Positions 43,110-51,982 of a stretch of 64,000 nt of DNA are shown here, in pieces. Both the position numbers and the translations under genes were made by a program. Position 1 is the stretch's first letter. Each line of letters opens with the position of its first letter. The stretch lies in contig CAVSET010000006.1 of the NCBI GenBank assembly GCA_963727075.1, positions 2,445,416 to 2,509,415 on the forward strand. Reading direction: 5' to 3'. The stretch comes from Bog-756 sp963727075 (lineage in GTDB: Bacteria > Actinomycetota > Acidimicrobiia > Acidimicrobiales > RAAP-2). A model generated the notes under the pieces. It searched no databases. It worked only from the letters and a program-made list of their open reading frames with translations, and was not told where the DNA came from.

Positions 43110-45450
43110 ATGTCCCCTGCAAGGGAGCCCCTTGGTAGTGCGCGGGGGCCGAGCCGGTCACTCCGTCAGGTACTGCCAGAGGCCCGCCACGACACCTCTG
43201 ACCTGCAGGATTCCGCGGACGGCGTGGGGCTCGAGGATGTCGAGCAGCCGATCCTGGTGGGCACGAAGCTGCGGCCGCCGCCTGTGCGCGAACAGTCGAT
43301 CCCGCGCGAGCGCCTTCAGGAGCGTCTTCGAAGCGGATCGGACCGCAGGCTGACTCTTGTCGCCTGCCCGGCGGGCTTCGGGAAGACCACTCTTCTCTCT
43401 GCCTGGTACGAGTCCGAGGCCCCTCGCAGACTCGTTGCGTGGCTCACGCTGGACGAGGCGGACAACGACCCCGTGGTCCTGTGGTCCGCACGCGATTGGG
43501 GCGCTACGCCGCGCGAACCCCGACGCCGCCAAGTTGGCGCCAGAGCAATCGGTCGTGACACCAGTCATTGATCTGGTTCTGCCTCGTCTAGTCAACGAGC
43601 TCGACGGCCAAGGGGAGATCACCCTCATCCTGGACGACTTCCACCGAGTTTCCAGCGAACCGGCACGCGCCAGTGTGCGCTGGTTCATCGAACATGCGCC
43701 GCTTGGATTCCATGTCGTACTCGCCACCAGGACGGAGCCAAGCCTGCCGGTGGCTAGTCTGCGCGCCCATGGCGAGCTGCTCGAGCTACGAGCCGCCGAT
43801 CTGCGATTCACCTACCCGGAAGCTGACGCATTCCTCAACGGCCGCCTCGGGCTCGACCTCACAGCCGAAGACGTCGACAGTCTGGTGGAGAAGACGGAGG
43901 GATGGCCGGCAGGGCTCTATCTCGCGGCGCTCTCGCTGCAGCCCACCGCCGACCGCCACGCTTTCGTCCGCACATTTGGCGGATCGAACTGTCACGTTGT
44001 GGATTTCCTGGTGACGGAGGTACTTGAGGCCCACACGCCGCCGGCGCAGGCGCTGATGCTCCATACTTCGATCCTCGAACGGTTGACCGGCCCTCTGTGC
44101 GATGCCGTGATGGACCAAGAGGGCTCGGCGCAGATGCTCGATGAGCTGTCACGGAGCAACCTGTTCCTTGTCCCGCTCGACGACGAGGCCGGGTCGTACC
44201 GCTTTCACCACGTCTTTGCGCAGCTGCTCCGGGTGGAGCTCGAGCGGCTCGAGCCGGCCCTGGCCCCGGCGCTGCACCGCCGCGCCTACACCTGGCATCG
44301 TGATCACGGGACGACCGGCGAGGCGATCCAGCACGCCATAGCGGCCGAGGCCTATGTCGAAGCAGTCGAGCTGATCGAAACCTTCTGGATCAAGTACGCC
44401 AACACGTGGAGGTACGACACCGTCCTGGCCTGGCTGCGGCAGCTCCCCGACGAGGTACTGACCAGCGACGTGCATCTGCTCCTGATTCAGGCGTGGGTGC
44501 TCTCATTGTCTGCGAGGCAGGAGGAGGCGGCGCGGGCCATCGCAGCGGTCGAAAGGCTGGGCGACCTCGACGCGGGACCGCTGCCCGATGGCTTCAGCTC
44601 CGCTAGGGCGAGCCTGACGATGCTACGGGCCGGCTTCCCTTGGGGCGATGTCGGCGCCCAGCTGGAAAATTCCCGACGGGCGGCCGAGCTTGAAGGCCCC
44701 GGGTCGCCTTGGCGGCCTTTGGCTTGCTGGGCGGTTGGGGTGGGCCTGTACTTCGAGAGTGAGCGTGACGAGGCCGACGATTGGTTCGCGGAATCGGCGG
44801 CGCTGGCTCCCGCCAGCGCCCAGTGGCTGTCCGGTACGTCGTCCCTGGCTTATCGATCGCTGATCGCCGGAGAGCGGGGCCGTGCTGACGAGCAGCGCAT
44901 CCTGGCCGATGCGGCAGCCCAATTCGGAAAGGAGCACGGCACGGAGGAGGCAGTCGGCACAGTTCCGCTGGCGATGGGGGCATCCCTGGCGGCACGTGGC
45001 AGGCCGGAGGAGGCGCTGCCGCTGATCGAGCACGGCGTCGCACTTGCCCGAACCTTTGGCCAGCCCATCCAGGTGGCCCATGCGCTTCTCGGCCAAGCGC
45101 GGGTGCTAGGGGTCCTGGGCGAGCACAAGGCGGCCACGGCCGCGGTAGCCGATGCAAGATCGGTCCTCGAGCGCTGCCCTGATCCGGGGATCCTGGCCGA
45201 GACAGTGTCTACTTTCGAGCGGACAGCCAAGGTCCGCCGCCGCGTCCTATCCGAGGATCGCGCGCTGACACCGCGAGAGCTCGGAGTGCTCCGGCTCCTG
45301 TGCAGCGATTTGTCGGAGCGAGATATCGGTCGTGAACTGTTTGTGTCGCACTACACGGTGCATAGCCACGTTCGATCGATCTACCGCAAGCTCGCCGTGG
45401 GCTCGCGGAGCGCTGCGCTCGAACGCAGCCGCGAACTGGGCATCCTCTAG
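43110..45450 (+). pseudogene. LuxR/MalT-type ATPase regulator, one frameshift
   Basis: About 780 residues. The N-terminal STAND ATPase has ILVGTKLRPPPVREQSIPRERL, the P-loop CPAGFGKTTLLSAWY and the Walker B LILDDFHRV, with WLTLDEADNDPV between. One extra base near 43490 shifts the frame within DPVVLWS-AIGALRRANPD. A TPR-like middle region (residues 330-690) is followed by the LuxR HTH RALTPRELGVLRLLCSDLSERDIGRELFVSHYTVHSHVRSIYRKL. A one-component regulator controlled by an unknown inducer; likely governs the island downstream. Confidence 0.85.
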
Positions 45451-45583
45451 CGAGCGTCCAAAGGGCGAACGCAATGGTCCCGCGGGTGGGCAGCGACGCC
45501 CGTCTGTCTTCCACTGTCTGTGAACATTGGTCGGTGCCAGCCCGGGCGTGAGGATCGGTGGTCCGGCCCGGCGGCCAACAGCC

Positions 45584-45615
45584 TCCCCTAGGTGAATCCG
45601 GCCGGAAGGTGATGA
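45584..45615 (-). promoter_or_regulatory. 33-bp block downstream of LuxR gene (copy 2, inverted)
   Basis: Reverse complement reads GTCATCACCT, four bases, GCCGGATTCACCTAGGGGA, matching copy 1. It lies 35 bp before the small gene at 45650, so it could belong to that gene's promoter region, or mark the end of a unit carrying the regulator. Confidence 0.55.
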
Positions 45616-45649
45616 CGGGTCGCCTGCCGGAATGTAAGGATGCGTCGAA

Positions 45650-45880
45650 ATGGACAACAACTGGGCACAACCCCGCAGCTATCGGCTTGTTCTTCGGGGA
45701 GAGCTAGGCGATTCGTTCGGCGTCCTGTTTGACGGCATGCGGTTGCAGAGGCTCGCTGGCACGACGGTGCTCACCGGCGACGTGACAGATCAGGCGCACC
45801 TTGTCGGGCTCATCGAGCGAGTTCAGGAGCTTGGTGTCGAGCTCGTCTCCGTCAATCCAGAACACGGAACGGACGGGTGA
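45650..45880 (+). CDS. Small conserved-looking protein of unknown function
   Basis: 76 residues: MDNNWAQPRSYRLVLRGELGDSFGVLFDGMRLQRLAG then TTVLTGDVTDQAHLVGLIERVQELGVELVSVNPEHG. The pattern beta-beta-alpha-beta with a helix near DQAHLVGLIERVQEL suggests a small ferredoxin-like or ACT-like fold. It looks like a real gene (good start, compact fold, next to the LuxR gene), but I know no function. Confidence 0.65.
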   Translation: MDNNWAQPRSYRLVLRGELGDSFGVLFDGMRLQRLAGTTVLTGDVTDQAHLVGLIERVQELGVELVSVNPEHGTDG

Positions 45881-45974
45881 AGGCCCGAAGTATGCCCGAC
45901 CCAGCCCGACTCGAGAGGATGGGTGAGATTCGTGACCTCGCCCTCTCCGGTCGCACCACTAGAGGTCGCTGTCG

Positions 45975-46070
45975 ATGAGCCAACTCACGAAGGCCTTCTT
46001 GGTCAACAGGAAGAGATTCAACCCGGCCGGGGGCGCCGCCGTTGGCGTAGTTCTGAAGCCACAGCCAGAG
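45975..46070 (+). pseudogene. N-terminal fragment of a FUSC-like membrane protein
   Basis: MSQLTKAFLVNRKRFNPAGGAAVGVV resembles the start of the protein at 48882 (MSQLTKVIAVDRSKFSLSGGIAVGGV), and the upstream leader is also similar. After about 27 residues the similarity ends and the frame continues into unrelated sequence. Confidence 0.6.
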
Positions 46071-46206
46071 CGCGCTGCCGAGAGTGAGCCCGTCGGGGGA
46101 GTGATTTTTCGATCCCGACAGTGCGGCTTCCCTATGACCGAACGGGGCCTCGGAACGCCTTGCACCGGGGACCCCATCCCTTGCCCAGACGAAAGGTTCC
46201 GACAAG

Positions 46207-46698
46207 ATGAAACGCATAGCCGTGCTGGCCGTCATGATCACCGCGATAGTGATTACCGGGTGCTCTTCTTCGACCAGTAGTTCGACCACCACCACGGGGC
46301 AGGTACCGGCGCAGACATCGTCGACGGTCGCCAACAGCGTGAGTGGGACAGTGAAATGGGTCACAAACAACAAAGCGGTGGTCACGACCCTGAGTGCCGA
46401 TGTGGCTGCGCTGGGAACCGACCTTCCCGCAGCAGTGTCCTCTCAAAATCCGTCTGCGGTCACCGCGAGTTGCCAGAAGCTTGCCACCGACGTGGCGACC
46501 GCAAAGGCACTACCCCCCATACCAAACTCGACAGCCCAGAAGGCGTGGTCGTCGCTGCTCGATGATCTGAGCAGTGCGGCTCAGAAGTGCAGCGACGGGA
46601 TCGCAAAGAATGACACCGGAACACTCAGCCAGGCCGCAACTAAGGTCTCGAGCAGTAGCAGCAGTTTGAGCTCACTCAAGCAAGCCCTCGGGCTTTAA
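46207..46698 (+). CDS. Lipoprotein, Ser/Thr-rich
   Basis: 163 residues. Signal peptide MKRIAVLAVMITAIVITGC with lipobox ITGC, then a Ser/Thr-rich linker (SSSTSSSTTTTGQ). The mature part is helical (SGTVKWVTNNKAVVTTLSADVAALGTDL, SCQKLATDVATAKALPPIP, AQKAWSSLLDDLSSAAQKCSDGI) with two cysteines that could pair. It is anchored at the outer face of the membrane. No family recognised. RBS GACGAAAGG lies upstream. First of the envelope genes after the LuxR gene. Confidence 0.8.
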   Translation: MKRIAVLAVMITAIVITGCSSSTSSSTTTTGQVPAQTSSTVANSVSGTVKWVTNNKAVVTTLSADVAALGTDLPAAVSSQNPSAVTASCQKLATDVATAKALPPIPNSTAQKAWSSLLDDLSSAAQKCSDGIAKNDTGTLSQAATKVSSSSSSLSSLKQALGL

Positions 46699-46712
46699 GG
46701 CGGGAGGTCAAA

Positions 46713-47273
46713 ATGCCAAGCACCAGCGATGTCGATTCTGCGGAAAGCATCCGAGCAATCGGGCGCCAATGGTGGCTGATCGCCCTCTTCGGCGTCATCA
46801 CGATCGGCTTTGGGATCGTACTGACGTTCAAGCCCAGTAAGTCAGTACACGCGATTGCTGTGATCATCGCCATCTGGTTGTTGATCGTGGGGGCGATTCG
46901 CCTGATCCAGGCGATAGGTGCCGCGGGCGAGCGGACGGCACTTCTGGTTATGGGCCTGCTCTCGATTGTCATTGCAATCATCCTGCTCCATCACACTACG
47001 ACGGCAGTCGCGTTCTTAGGATTCATCATTGGCATCTTCTGGACCGTTGGCGGTGCAGCAGAGCTCATTCAGGGATTCAGTGCCAATGAAGGGAGAGTCA
47101 GTTGGGCGCGCGTCGTTCTGGGTGTGATCGCGACTGCAATCGGAATCCTTTGCCTCGTCTACCCATCGCTCTCGCTTTCGATCATCTGCGTGATCACCGG
47201 GATCGGAATGATCGTCTACGGAGCCGCTGCGCTCGTTGCCAGTTATGAGGTCTACGGGTTGACGAAAGCTTAG
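46713..47273 (+). CDS. HdeD-family (DUF308) membrane protein
   Basis: 186 residues, six predicted transmembrane helices in three hairpins: WWLIALFGVITIGFGIVLTF, AIAVIIAIWLLIVGAIRLIQAI, ALLVMGLLSIVIAIILLHHT, AVAFLGFIIGIFWTVGGAAELI, WARVVLGVIATAIGILCLVYP and SIICVITGIGMIVYGAAALV. This is the HdeD/DUF308 repeat, linked in enterobacteria to acid stress. It follows the lipoprotein gene by 14 bp and is probably in the same operon. Confidence 0.88.
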   Translation: MPSTSDVDSAESIRAIGRQWWLIALFGVITIGFGIVLTFKPSKSVHAIAVIIAIWLLIVGAIRLIQAIGAAGERTALLVMGLLSIVIAIILLHHTTTAVAFLGFIIGIFWTVGGAAELIQGFSANEGRVSWARVVLGVIATAIGILCLVYPSLSLSIICVITGIGMIVYGAAALVASYEVYGLTKA

Positions 47274-47355
47274 GAGTTCGCACTGTAGGGGAGGGCTGGC
47301 GGATCTCAATCCGGCGAGTCTCCAAGGTCACCTCAGATGCAGAAATGGAGATGCC

Positions 47356-48810
47356 ATGGCAGATGAGGTTGAGGCGGCAGGCTCACGTGGAGGGAGGGTG
47401 CTGCACCTGACGGTCGAACAACGGGCCAAGGTCGGCAAGGAGGCCCGGGCCTTGGCACCCCGGTCGTCCCACGCCGAGCTCCGACCCGCTGACGAGCGAC
47501 CGGACCCAGTTGCCCTCCTCGAACGCCAGGCGACGACACGGGTGCCGGATCTGGTCCCAATCCGCTACGGACGGATGCTGGTCTCGCCGTTCACCTTCTT
47601 CCGAGGTGCAGCGCTTGTCATGGCCTCCGACCTGGCCACCACGCCTCGTTCTGGATTGAAGACCCAGGTCTGTGGCGATGCCCATTTGTCCAACTTCGGA
47701 CTGTTCGCCTCACCGGAACGGGCGCTGATGTTCGACGTGAACGATTTCGATGAGACCCTTCCCGGCCCATGGGAGTGGGATCTCAAGCGTTTGGCGGCCA
47801 GCGTGGTGATCGCGGCACGGGACCGCGAGTTTACCGAGCAGGAGGCCACAACGGCCGCACTCGCCGTCGGGGCCAGCTACCGCTCCGAGATGTCCCGGCT
47901 GGCCGGCGGGTCGACCATGGACGTCTGGTATTCCCGTATCGATGTTGCCGAACTTCTCGCCGAGCTCCAGTCCACGGCAGCCAAGACGGGTTCGAAGGCC
48001 GACAAGCGTATGGCAGCTCGCACGGCCACAATCATGACAAAGGCCCGCACCCGGGACAGCCTGCAGGCCCTCGGCAAGCTCACAACCGTCGTCGACGGTC
48101 AGCTCCGGATCGTCAGCGACCCGCCGTTGGTCGTACCGACCGAGGAGGTGTTCTCCTCGGAGGTGAGCGATGGACTCCGCGAGACGTTCCACCAACTCAT
48201 CCGCGGGTACCGGCACAGCCTCCAAACCGATCGTCGCCACCTGCTAGAGCAGTTCCAGTTCGTTCAGATCGCCCGAAAGGTGGTGGGAGTAGGCAGCGTC
48301 GGCACGCGGGCGTGGATCCTGCTCATGGTCGGCAACGACAACAGCGACCCCTTGTTTCTGCAGGCCAAGGAGGCCGAGGCGTCCGTCCTCGAAGAGTTCG
48401 TCGGCAAGAGCGGTTATGCCAACCACGGGGCGAGAGTGGTTGCCGGCCAGCACCTCATGCAGGCGGCCAGTGACATCTTCCTCGGTCACGAGCAGGTCGA
48501 GGGTCCCGACGGCGTCAGGCGGGACTACTACATACGCCAGCTCCGGGACTGGAAGGGGAGCTTCGAGATCGAAGGGGCGATCCCTGCCGGCCTGACCAAG
48601 TACGCGTCCGTGTGCGCCCAGGCGCTGGCTCGGGCCCATGCCCGATCCGGCGACCGCATTGCCATCGCCAGCTATCTCGGGAACGGTCCCACGTTCGAGC
48701 GGGCCCTGGCCACGTTCGCTACCACCTACGCCGATCAGAACGAACGTGATTACCAGGCACTCCGCCAGGCTGCAGCCACGGGCCGGATCACCGTCGAATC
48801 CGGCGTCTAG
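47356..48810 (+). CDS. DUF2252 protein
   Basis: 484 residues from ATG 47356. PIRYGRMLVSPFTFFRGAALVMASDLA, CGDAHLSNFGLFASPERALMFDVNDFDETLPGPWEWDLKRLAASV and DYYIRQLRDWKGSFEIEG are DUF2252 signatures. The DAHLSNFG and DFDE motifs resemble the catalytic and metal loops of aminoglycoside-phosphotransferase-like kinases, so a phosphotransferase activity is plausible, but no substrate is known. It has its own start with GAGATG leader, about 80 bp after the HdeD-like gene. Confidence 0.9.
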   Translation: MADEVEAAGSRGGRVLHLTVEQRAKVGKEARALAPRSSHAELRPADERPDPVALLERQATTRVPDLVPIRYGRMLVSPFTFFRGAALVMASDLATTPRSGLKTQVCGDAHLSNFGLFASPERALMFDVNDFDETLPGPWEWDLKRLAASVVIAARDREFTEQEATTAALAVGASYRSEMSRLAGGSTMDVWYSRIDVAELLAELQSTAAKTGSKADKRMAARTATIMTKARTRDSLQALGKLTTVVDGQLRIVSDPPLVVPTEEVFSSEVSDGLRETFHQLIRGYRHSLQTDRRHLLEQFQFVQIARKVVGVGSVGTRAWILLMVGNDNSDPLFLQAKEAEASVLEEFVGKSGYANHGARVVAGQHLMQAASDIFLGHEQVEGPDGVRRDYYIRQLRDWKGSFEIEGAIPAGLTKYASVCAQALARAHARSGDRIAIASYLGNGPTFERALATFATTYADQNERDYQALRQAAATGRITVESGV

Positions 48811-48881
48811 GCCGGCCACACGGCGAACTGGAGCACAATGGCTGAAGCACACGTTCACGGCACGACGAGAGGTCGCATCCG

Positions 48882-49928
48882 ATGAGCCAGCTCACGAAGG
48901 TAATCGCAGTCGATCGGAGCAAGTTCAGCCTCTCTGGTGGCATTGCCGTCGGCGGCGTCCTTCTGGTGATCTGGTTCGCCGTCGTCCAGCTCAACCAACA
49001 GAAGTACCTCGTCAGCGTCGTGTTCGCCGTCCTTACAACCGCCCTGAGCGACCCAGGTGGTGCCTACTGGAACCGGGCTCGGGCGATGGGCGTCTTCGGC
49101 CTCGTCGGGGCGCTGATGACCGCGCTGGCGTTCTTCGTCGGTACCCAGGCATCAGGGTTCGTCGTGCTTGCACTCTTCCTCGTCACGCTGCTGGCCGGGC
49201 TGGCCGTGCGGTTCGGATTGCACCGGTTCACCGCCGGGATGCTGCTCAATGTCTGGTTCGTCCTCGCCGTCGGCCTGCCGATCAGTTTCCGTGCCGATCG
49301 AATCCACACCAGCGGATGGGACCAAGCGCTGGCATGGCTGATCGGATCAGCCCTGTGGATCACGCTCACCTTCATCGTGTGGCTGGTGAGCAGGCGGAAA
49401 TGGAAGCCAACACCGATCATCGATGTCCCTGGCGAGCCGGGCGCAGCGGTTGAACTGACTCGACCGATCGTGCTGTTCGCTCTGGTGCGAGCGTTGGCGC
49501 TGGCTGCGTCCGCCGCCATTGCCTTCGGGCTCCATGAGCCCAATGCAGATTGGATGGTGATCGCCACACTGATCGCCATGAAACCGAGTATCGAGCAATC
49601 CAGGCTGGTAGGACTTCAACGCGTCATCGGTGCGGCCATAGGTGCAGCGGTGGCTATACCCATCTTGCTCATCGTCCACGACAAGATTGCCCTGGAAGCG
49701 ACCATCATCCTCCTAGCCGCTCTCGGGGCCTCGATCCACGGCGTGAACTACGCCTACTACACGGCTGCCATCGCGAGCGCCGCCCTTATCGCCGCGGACA
49801 TCCCCCATCCCTCCAATTACGCGGCCGAGGGACGGCGGGTGCTCTTCACGTTCATCGGCGTGGGGATCGGCGTACTGGTCCTGTTCGTGGCTGACCGGAT
49901 CAAGCAACACTCCACCCAGCCAGCCTGA
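48882..49928 (+). CDS. FUSC-like membrane protein
   Basis: 348 residues. After a short cytosolic start (MSQLTKVIAVDRSKFSLSG) come about ten hydrophobic helices in two blocks: GIAVGGVLLVIWFAVVQ to ALAWLIGSALWITLTFIVWLVSRRK, then PIVLFALVRALALAASAAIAFGL to VLFTFIGVGIGVLVLFVADRI. The two-block layout with a central SRRKWKP loop matches fusaric-acid-resistance-type (FUSC) inner-membrane proteins, possible exporters of aromatic acids. Follows DUF2252 by 70 bp. Confidence 0.8.
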   Translation: MSQLTKVIAVDRSKFSLSGGIAVGGVLLVIWFAVVQLNQQKYLVSVVFAVLTTALSDPGGAYWNRARAMGVFGLVGALMTALAFFVGTQASGFVVLALFLVTLLAGLAVRFGLHRFTAGMLLNVWFVLAVGLPISFRADRIHTSGWDQALAWLIGSALWITLTFIVWLVSRRKWKPTPIIDVPGEPGAAVELTRPIVLFALVRALALAASAAIAFGLHEPNADWMVIATLIAMKPSIEQSRLVGLQRVIGAAIGAAVAIPILLIVHDKIALEATIILLAALGASIHGVNYAYYTAAIASAALIAADIPHPSNYAAEGRRVLFTFIGVGIGVLVLFVADRIKQHSTQPA

Positions 49929-49954
49929 CCCTCGGACCGAGGAGGAGGACAGCC

Positions 49955-50512
49955 ATGTCTGCTAGCGAGCCGCCGACAGGAGCCACGCTGTTCGGTGACC
50001 TCGCCGAGCGGGGACGGAAACGGCTGGTCGTCTTCGCAGTAGTGCGCACGGCTGCCACGGTCGCTCTGGTTCTAGCCCTCTACTTCCTGCTGCCCCTGGG
50101 CGGCGGGACCAACGTTGAGAAGATCACCAAGCTGATTCTCGGCGCGCTGGTACTCACAGCGATCATCGTCTGGCAGGTCGGGCAGATCATCCGGTCCAAC
50201 CACCCGGTCGGCCGGGCCGTCGAAGCACTGGCGTTCAGTATTCCGCTCTACATGCTGCTCTTCGCGACCTCCTACTTGTGATGTCTCACACGAATCCGGC
50301 CGCGTTCGGAGCATCTCTCAGCCGCACCGACGCCATGTACTTCTCGTCCACCGTATTCACCACCGTCGGCTTCGGTGACATTCACACCCAAAAGTGAAGC
50401 TGCACACCTTGTCGTTACCGCGCAGATGTGGCTCAACTTGGTGTTCTTGGGTCTGGTGCTACGTATGGTCACCCAGGCGATCAAACATAGCCAGCAGCGC
50501 CGAGCCTCCTGA
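49955..50512 (+). pseudogene. Two-TM potassium channel, two compensating frameshifts
   Basis: MSASEPPTGATLFGDLAERGRKRLVVFAVVRTAATVAL opens a protein with helices VALVLALYFLLPLG, LILGALVLTAIIVWQVGQI and AFSIPLYMLLFATSYL. One base is lost near 50279; the next frame gives SHTNPAAFGASLSRTDAMYFSSTVFTTVGFGDIHTQ with the selectivity filter TVGFGD. One extra A near 50393 restores the end: EAAHLVVTAQMWLNLVFLGLVLRMVTQAIKHSQQRRAS and TGA at 50512. An Ion_trans_2-type K+ channel if the indels are errors. Confidence 0.75.
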
Positions 50513-50961
50513 TCCGGGATACCCCTCCGTTGGGATGTTTCTACCGCCCCTATCACCTATCCCCTCTGACGTCGCGAGGGGAGAGAGGGAGACGGGGCGG
50601 GCGGCGACGACAAAGGCGACGCGCGGGGCCGGCCAGGGCACGACGGCCGGAGCCACCCGAACGGGGAGCACAGGGCGCGGGGGCGCGGCTTGTGGCTGCT
50701 GGTTGTCGGTGCCTGCCGATCAGCAGTGCACCGAGATCGTTGCTCCTGTCATCGTTCTGAGGGCTGACGCTGCGGCAGACACCAGAGCTCCAAAGGGGTG
50801 CTCCTCCACGCCAGATTTATTGCGATCCTCTAGGGAGGCGGCCTCAATGAGAATCCGAGCGCCATGGAGGCCGCCGTACCAGTTGAGGGATCTGAGATCG
50901 TTGTCAGGAGAGAGGGCACTGTAGCGGCGTACAAAACGGTGAGCGAGCCTGGATCCGACCC
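50513..50961. other. Gene-free stretch
   Basis: About 450 bp of purine-rich, GC-rich sequence with no supported gene. It has runs such as GGGGAGAGAGGGAGACGGGGC but no recognisable RNA, repeat or promoter. Confidence 0.4.
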
Positions 50962-51114
50962 TGTGGGTGCCAAAAAACCTCATCCAGGCTCCCACCAGGG
51001 CCTTTCTCCGCAGCAGTACAGACCGCTGGGACAGGCCAGACTGCGCAATCGGCTGGTGGCCTTGGACGAAAATCGCCTGGTCAGGCGGTGCGGATGACAT
51101 TTTCAGCACCCGCA
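50962..51114 (+). mobile_element. Miniature IS derivative (MITE-like)
   Basis: 153 bp with the IS family's ends: left TGTGGGTGCCAAAAAACCTC and right, reversed, TGCGGGTGCTGAAAATGTCA. The interior keeps a few bases of each side, including GACGAAAATCGCCTGGTC, equivalent to the last transposase codons (DENRLV for HEDRLVA). It is an internal deletion of about 1 kb. Confidence 0.75.
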
Positions 51115-51394
51115 GGAGCCCCCGAGAACCCCAACGGTCTGGGACCACATCGTCCCAGGTCAGGGGGTCCAGATGAGGTTTTCGCACCAAGAGGGAACTA
51201 CTACGGCGACAGGAGCCCGCCAACTCCTGCCGCTGTAGTAGGGGTGTTCCCGCCAGTAGAAGGGGGTTTCCGCCGGCTGGCGCGACCCTACCGTTTGCGA
51301 CTCTTAGTCGCAAGAGGGCGTTGGTTCCTCTGGGTGTCGAGAATCCCGGTGGGCGCCGAATACCTCACCCGTGTCGTCGACCTGGGAGTTTTCT
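51115..51394. other. Stretch without a supported gene
   Basis: About 280 bp between the miniature element and the repeat at 51395. Contains short direct repeats (for example GTAGTAGG, CCGCCAG) but nothing I can name. Confidence 0.35.
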
Positions 51395-51497
51395 ATGGGG
51401 GGTTGCACACACAACAATGTGGAAAATCCAGAGCGTTAGCGTGGAAAATGCGGCGACTGGATAGCCCGTTGACCGTGGTCAGGTAGTTATGTCGATA
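51395..51497. repeat. 100-bp outer unit of transposase element (copy near 51.4 kb)
   Basis: Starts TTGCACACACAACAATGTGG and ends TATGTCGATAGCCCACC, then continues into the transposase remnant. The same unit, diverged, is at 53869-53968, and a weaker version with CCATGTGGAAGATC and CGTTAGCGTGGAA is at 55840-55885. Confidence 0.6.
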
Positions 51498-51982
51498 GCC
51501 CACCCAGGGGTTCCGACATAATCGGGCGGGTCGCGTCGACAAATCTGCACCGGCAATGGGCGCGAGTTCGGTCAGTACAAAGATTCGGGCCATCCGGGCA
51601 CCCAGATCGGGACTGTTCCGATACTCGAAGTGGTCAGTTGATGCGATGTGCCTGTAGCAACCGGTCAGCGGACGCGTCGAAGCCGTTGTGGCACTGTTGC
51701 GGTGGTGCGATCGCCCTCTCTCAGGCGGCGGTCGGCGGGTCCGGCCCGGGACCGCCGGTGACCGGCGTGGTCGGAGGGTGGCTGTCCGGGGAGCCACTAG
51801 TCGATGGACCTGGTCCGGCGCCGGCGGGGTCGTCGGCGGGCAGTCCCATAGGTCAGGGCCCGCACGAGGAACCCCTCGATCTTGCGAAGGTTGGCGGCCC
51901 AGAGCAACAGGGCAACGAAGACGCTCTGGGCGGCCACGCCACGGATCCTCCGGCGTTGGGGATCACCCAGTGCCTCCCGGGC
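51498..51982 (-). pseudogene. C-terminal remnant of the tRNA-Leu-type transposase (copy B)
   Basis: Nearly identical to 13191-13676: the region with CATAATCGGGCGGGTCGCGT, the Thr/Pro-rich tail and GVAAQSVFVALLLWAANLRKI. It stops abruptly at GTGCCTCCCGGG, where the transposase element encoded at 52145-53330 begins, so it was cut by that insertion or a following deletion. Confidence 0.8.
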
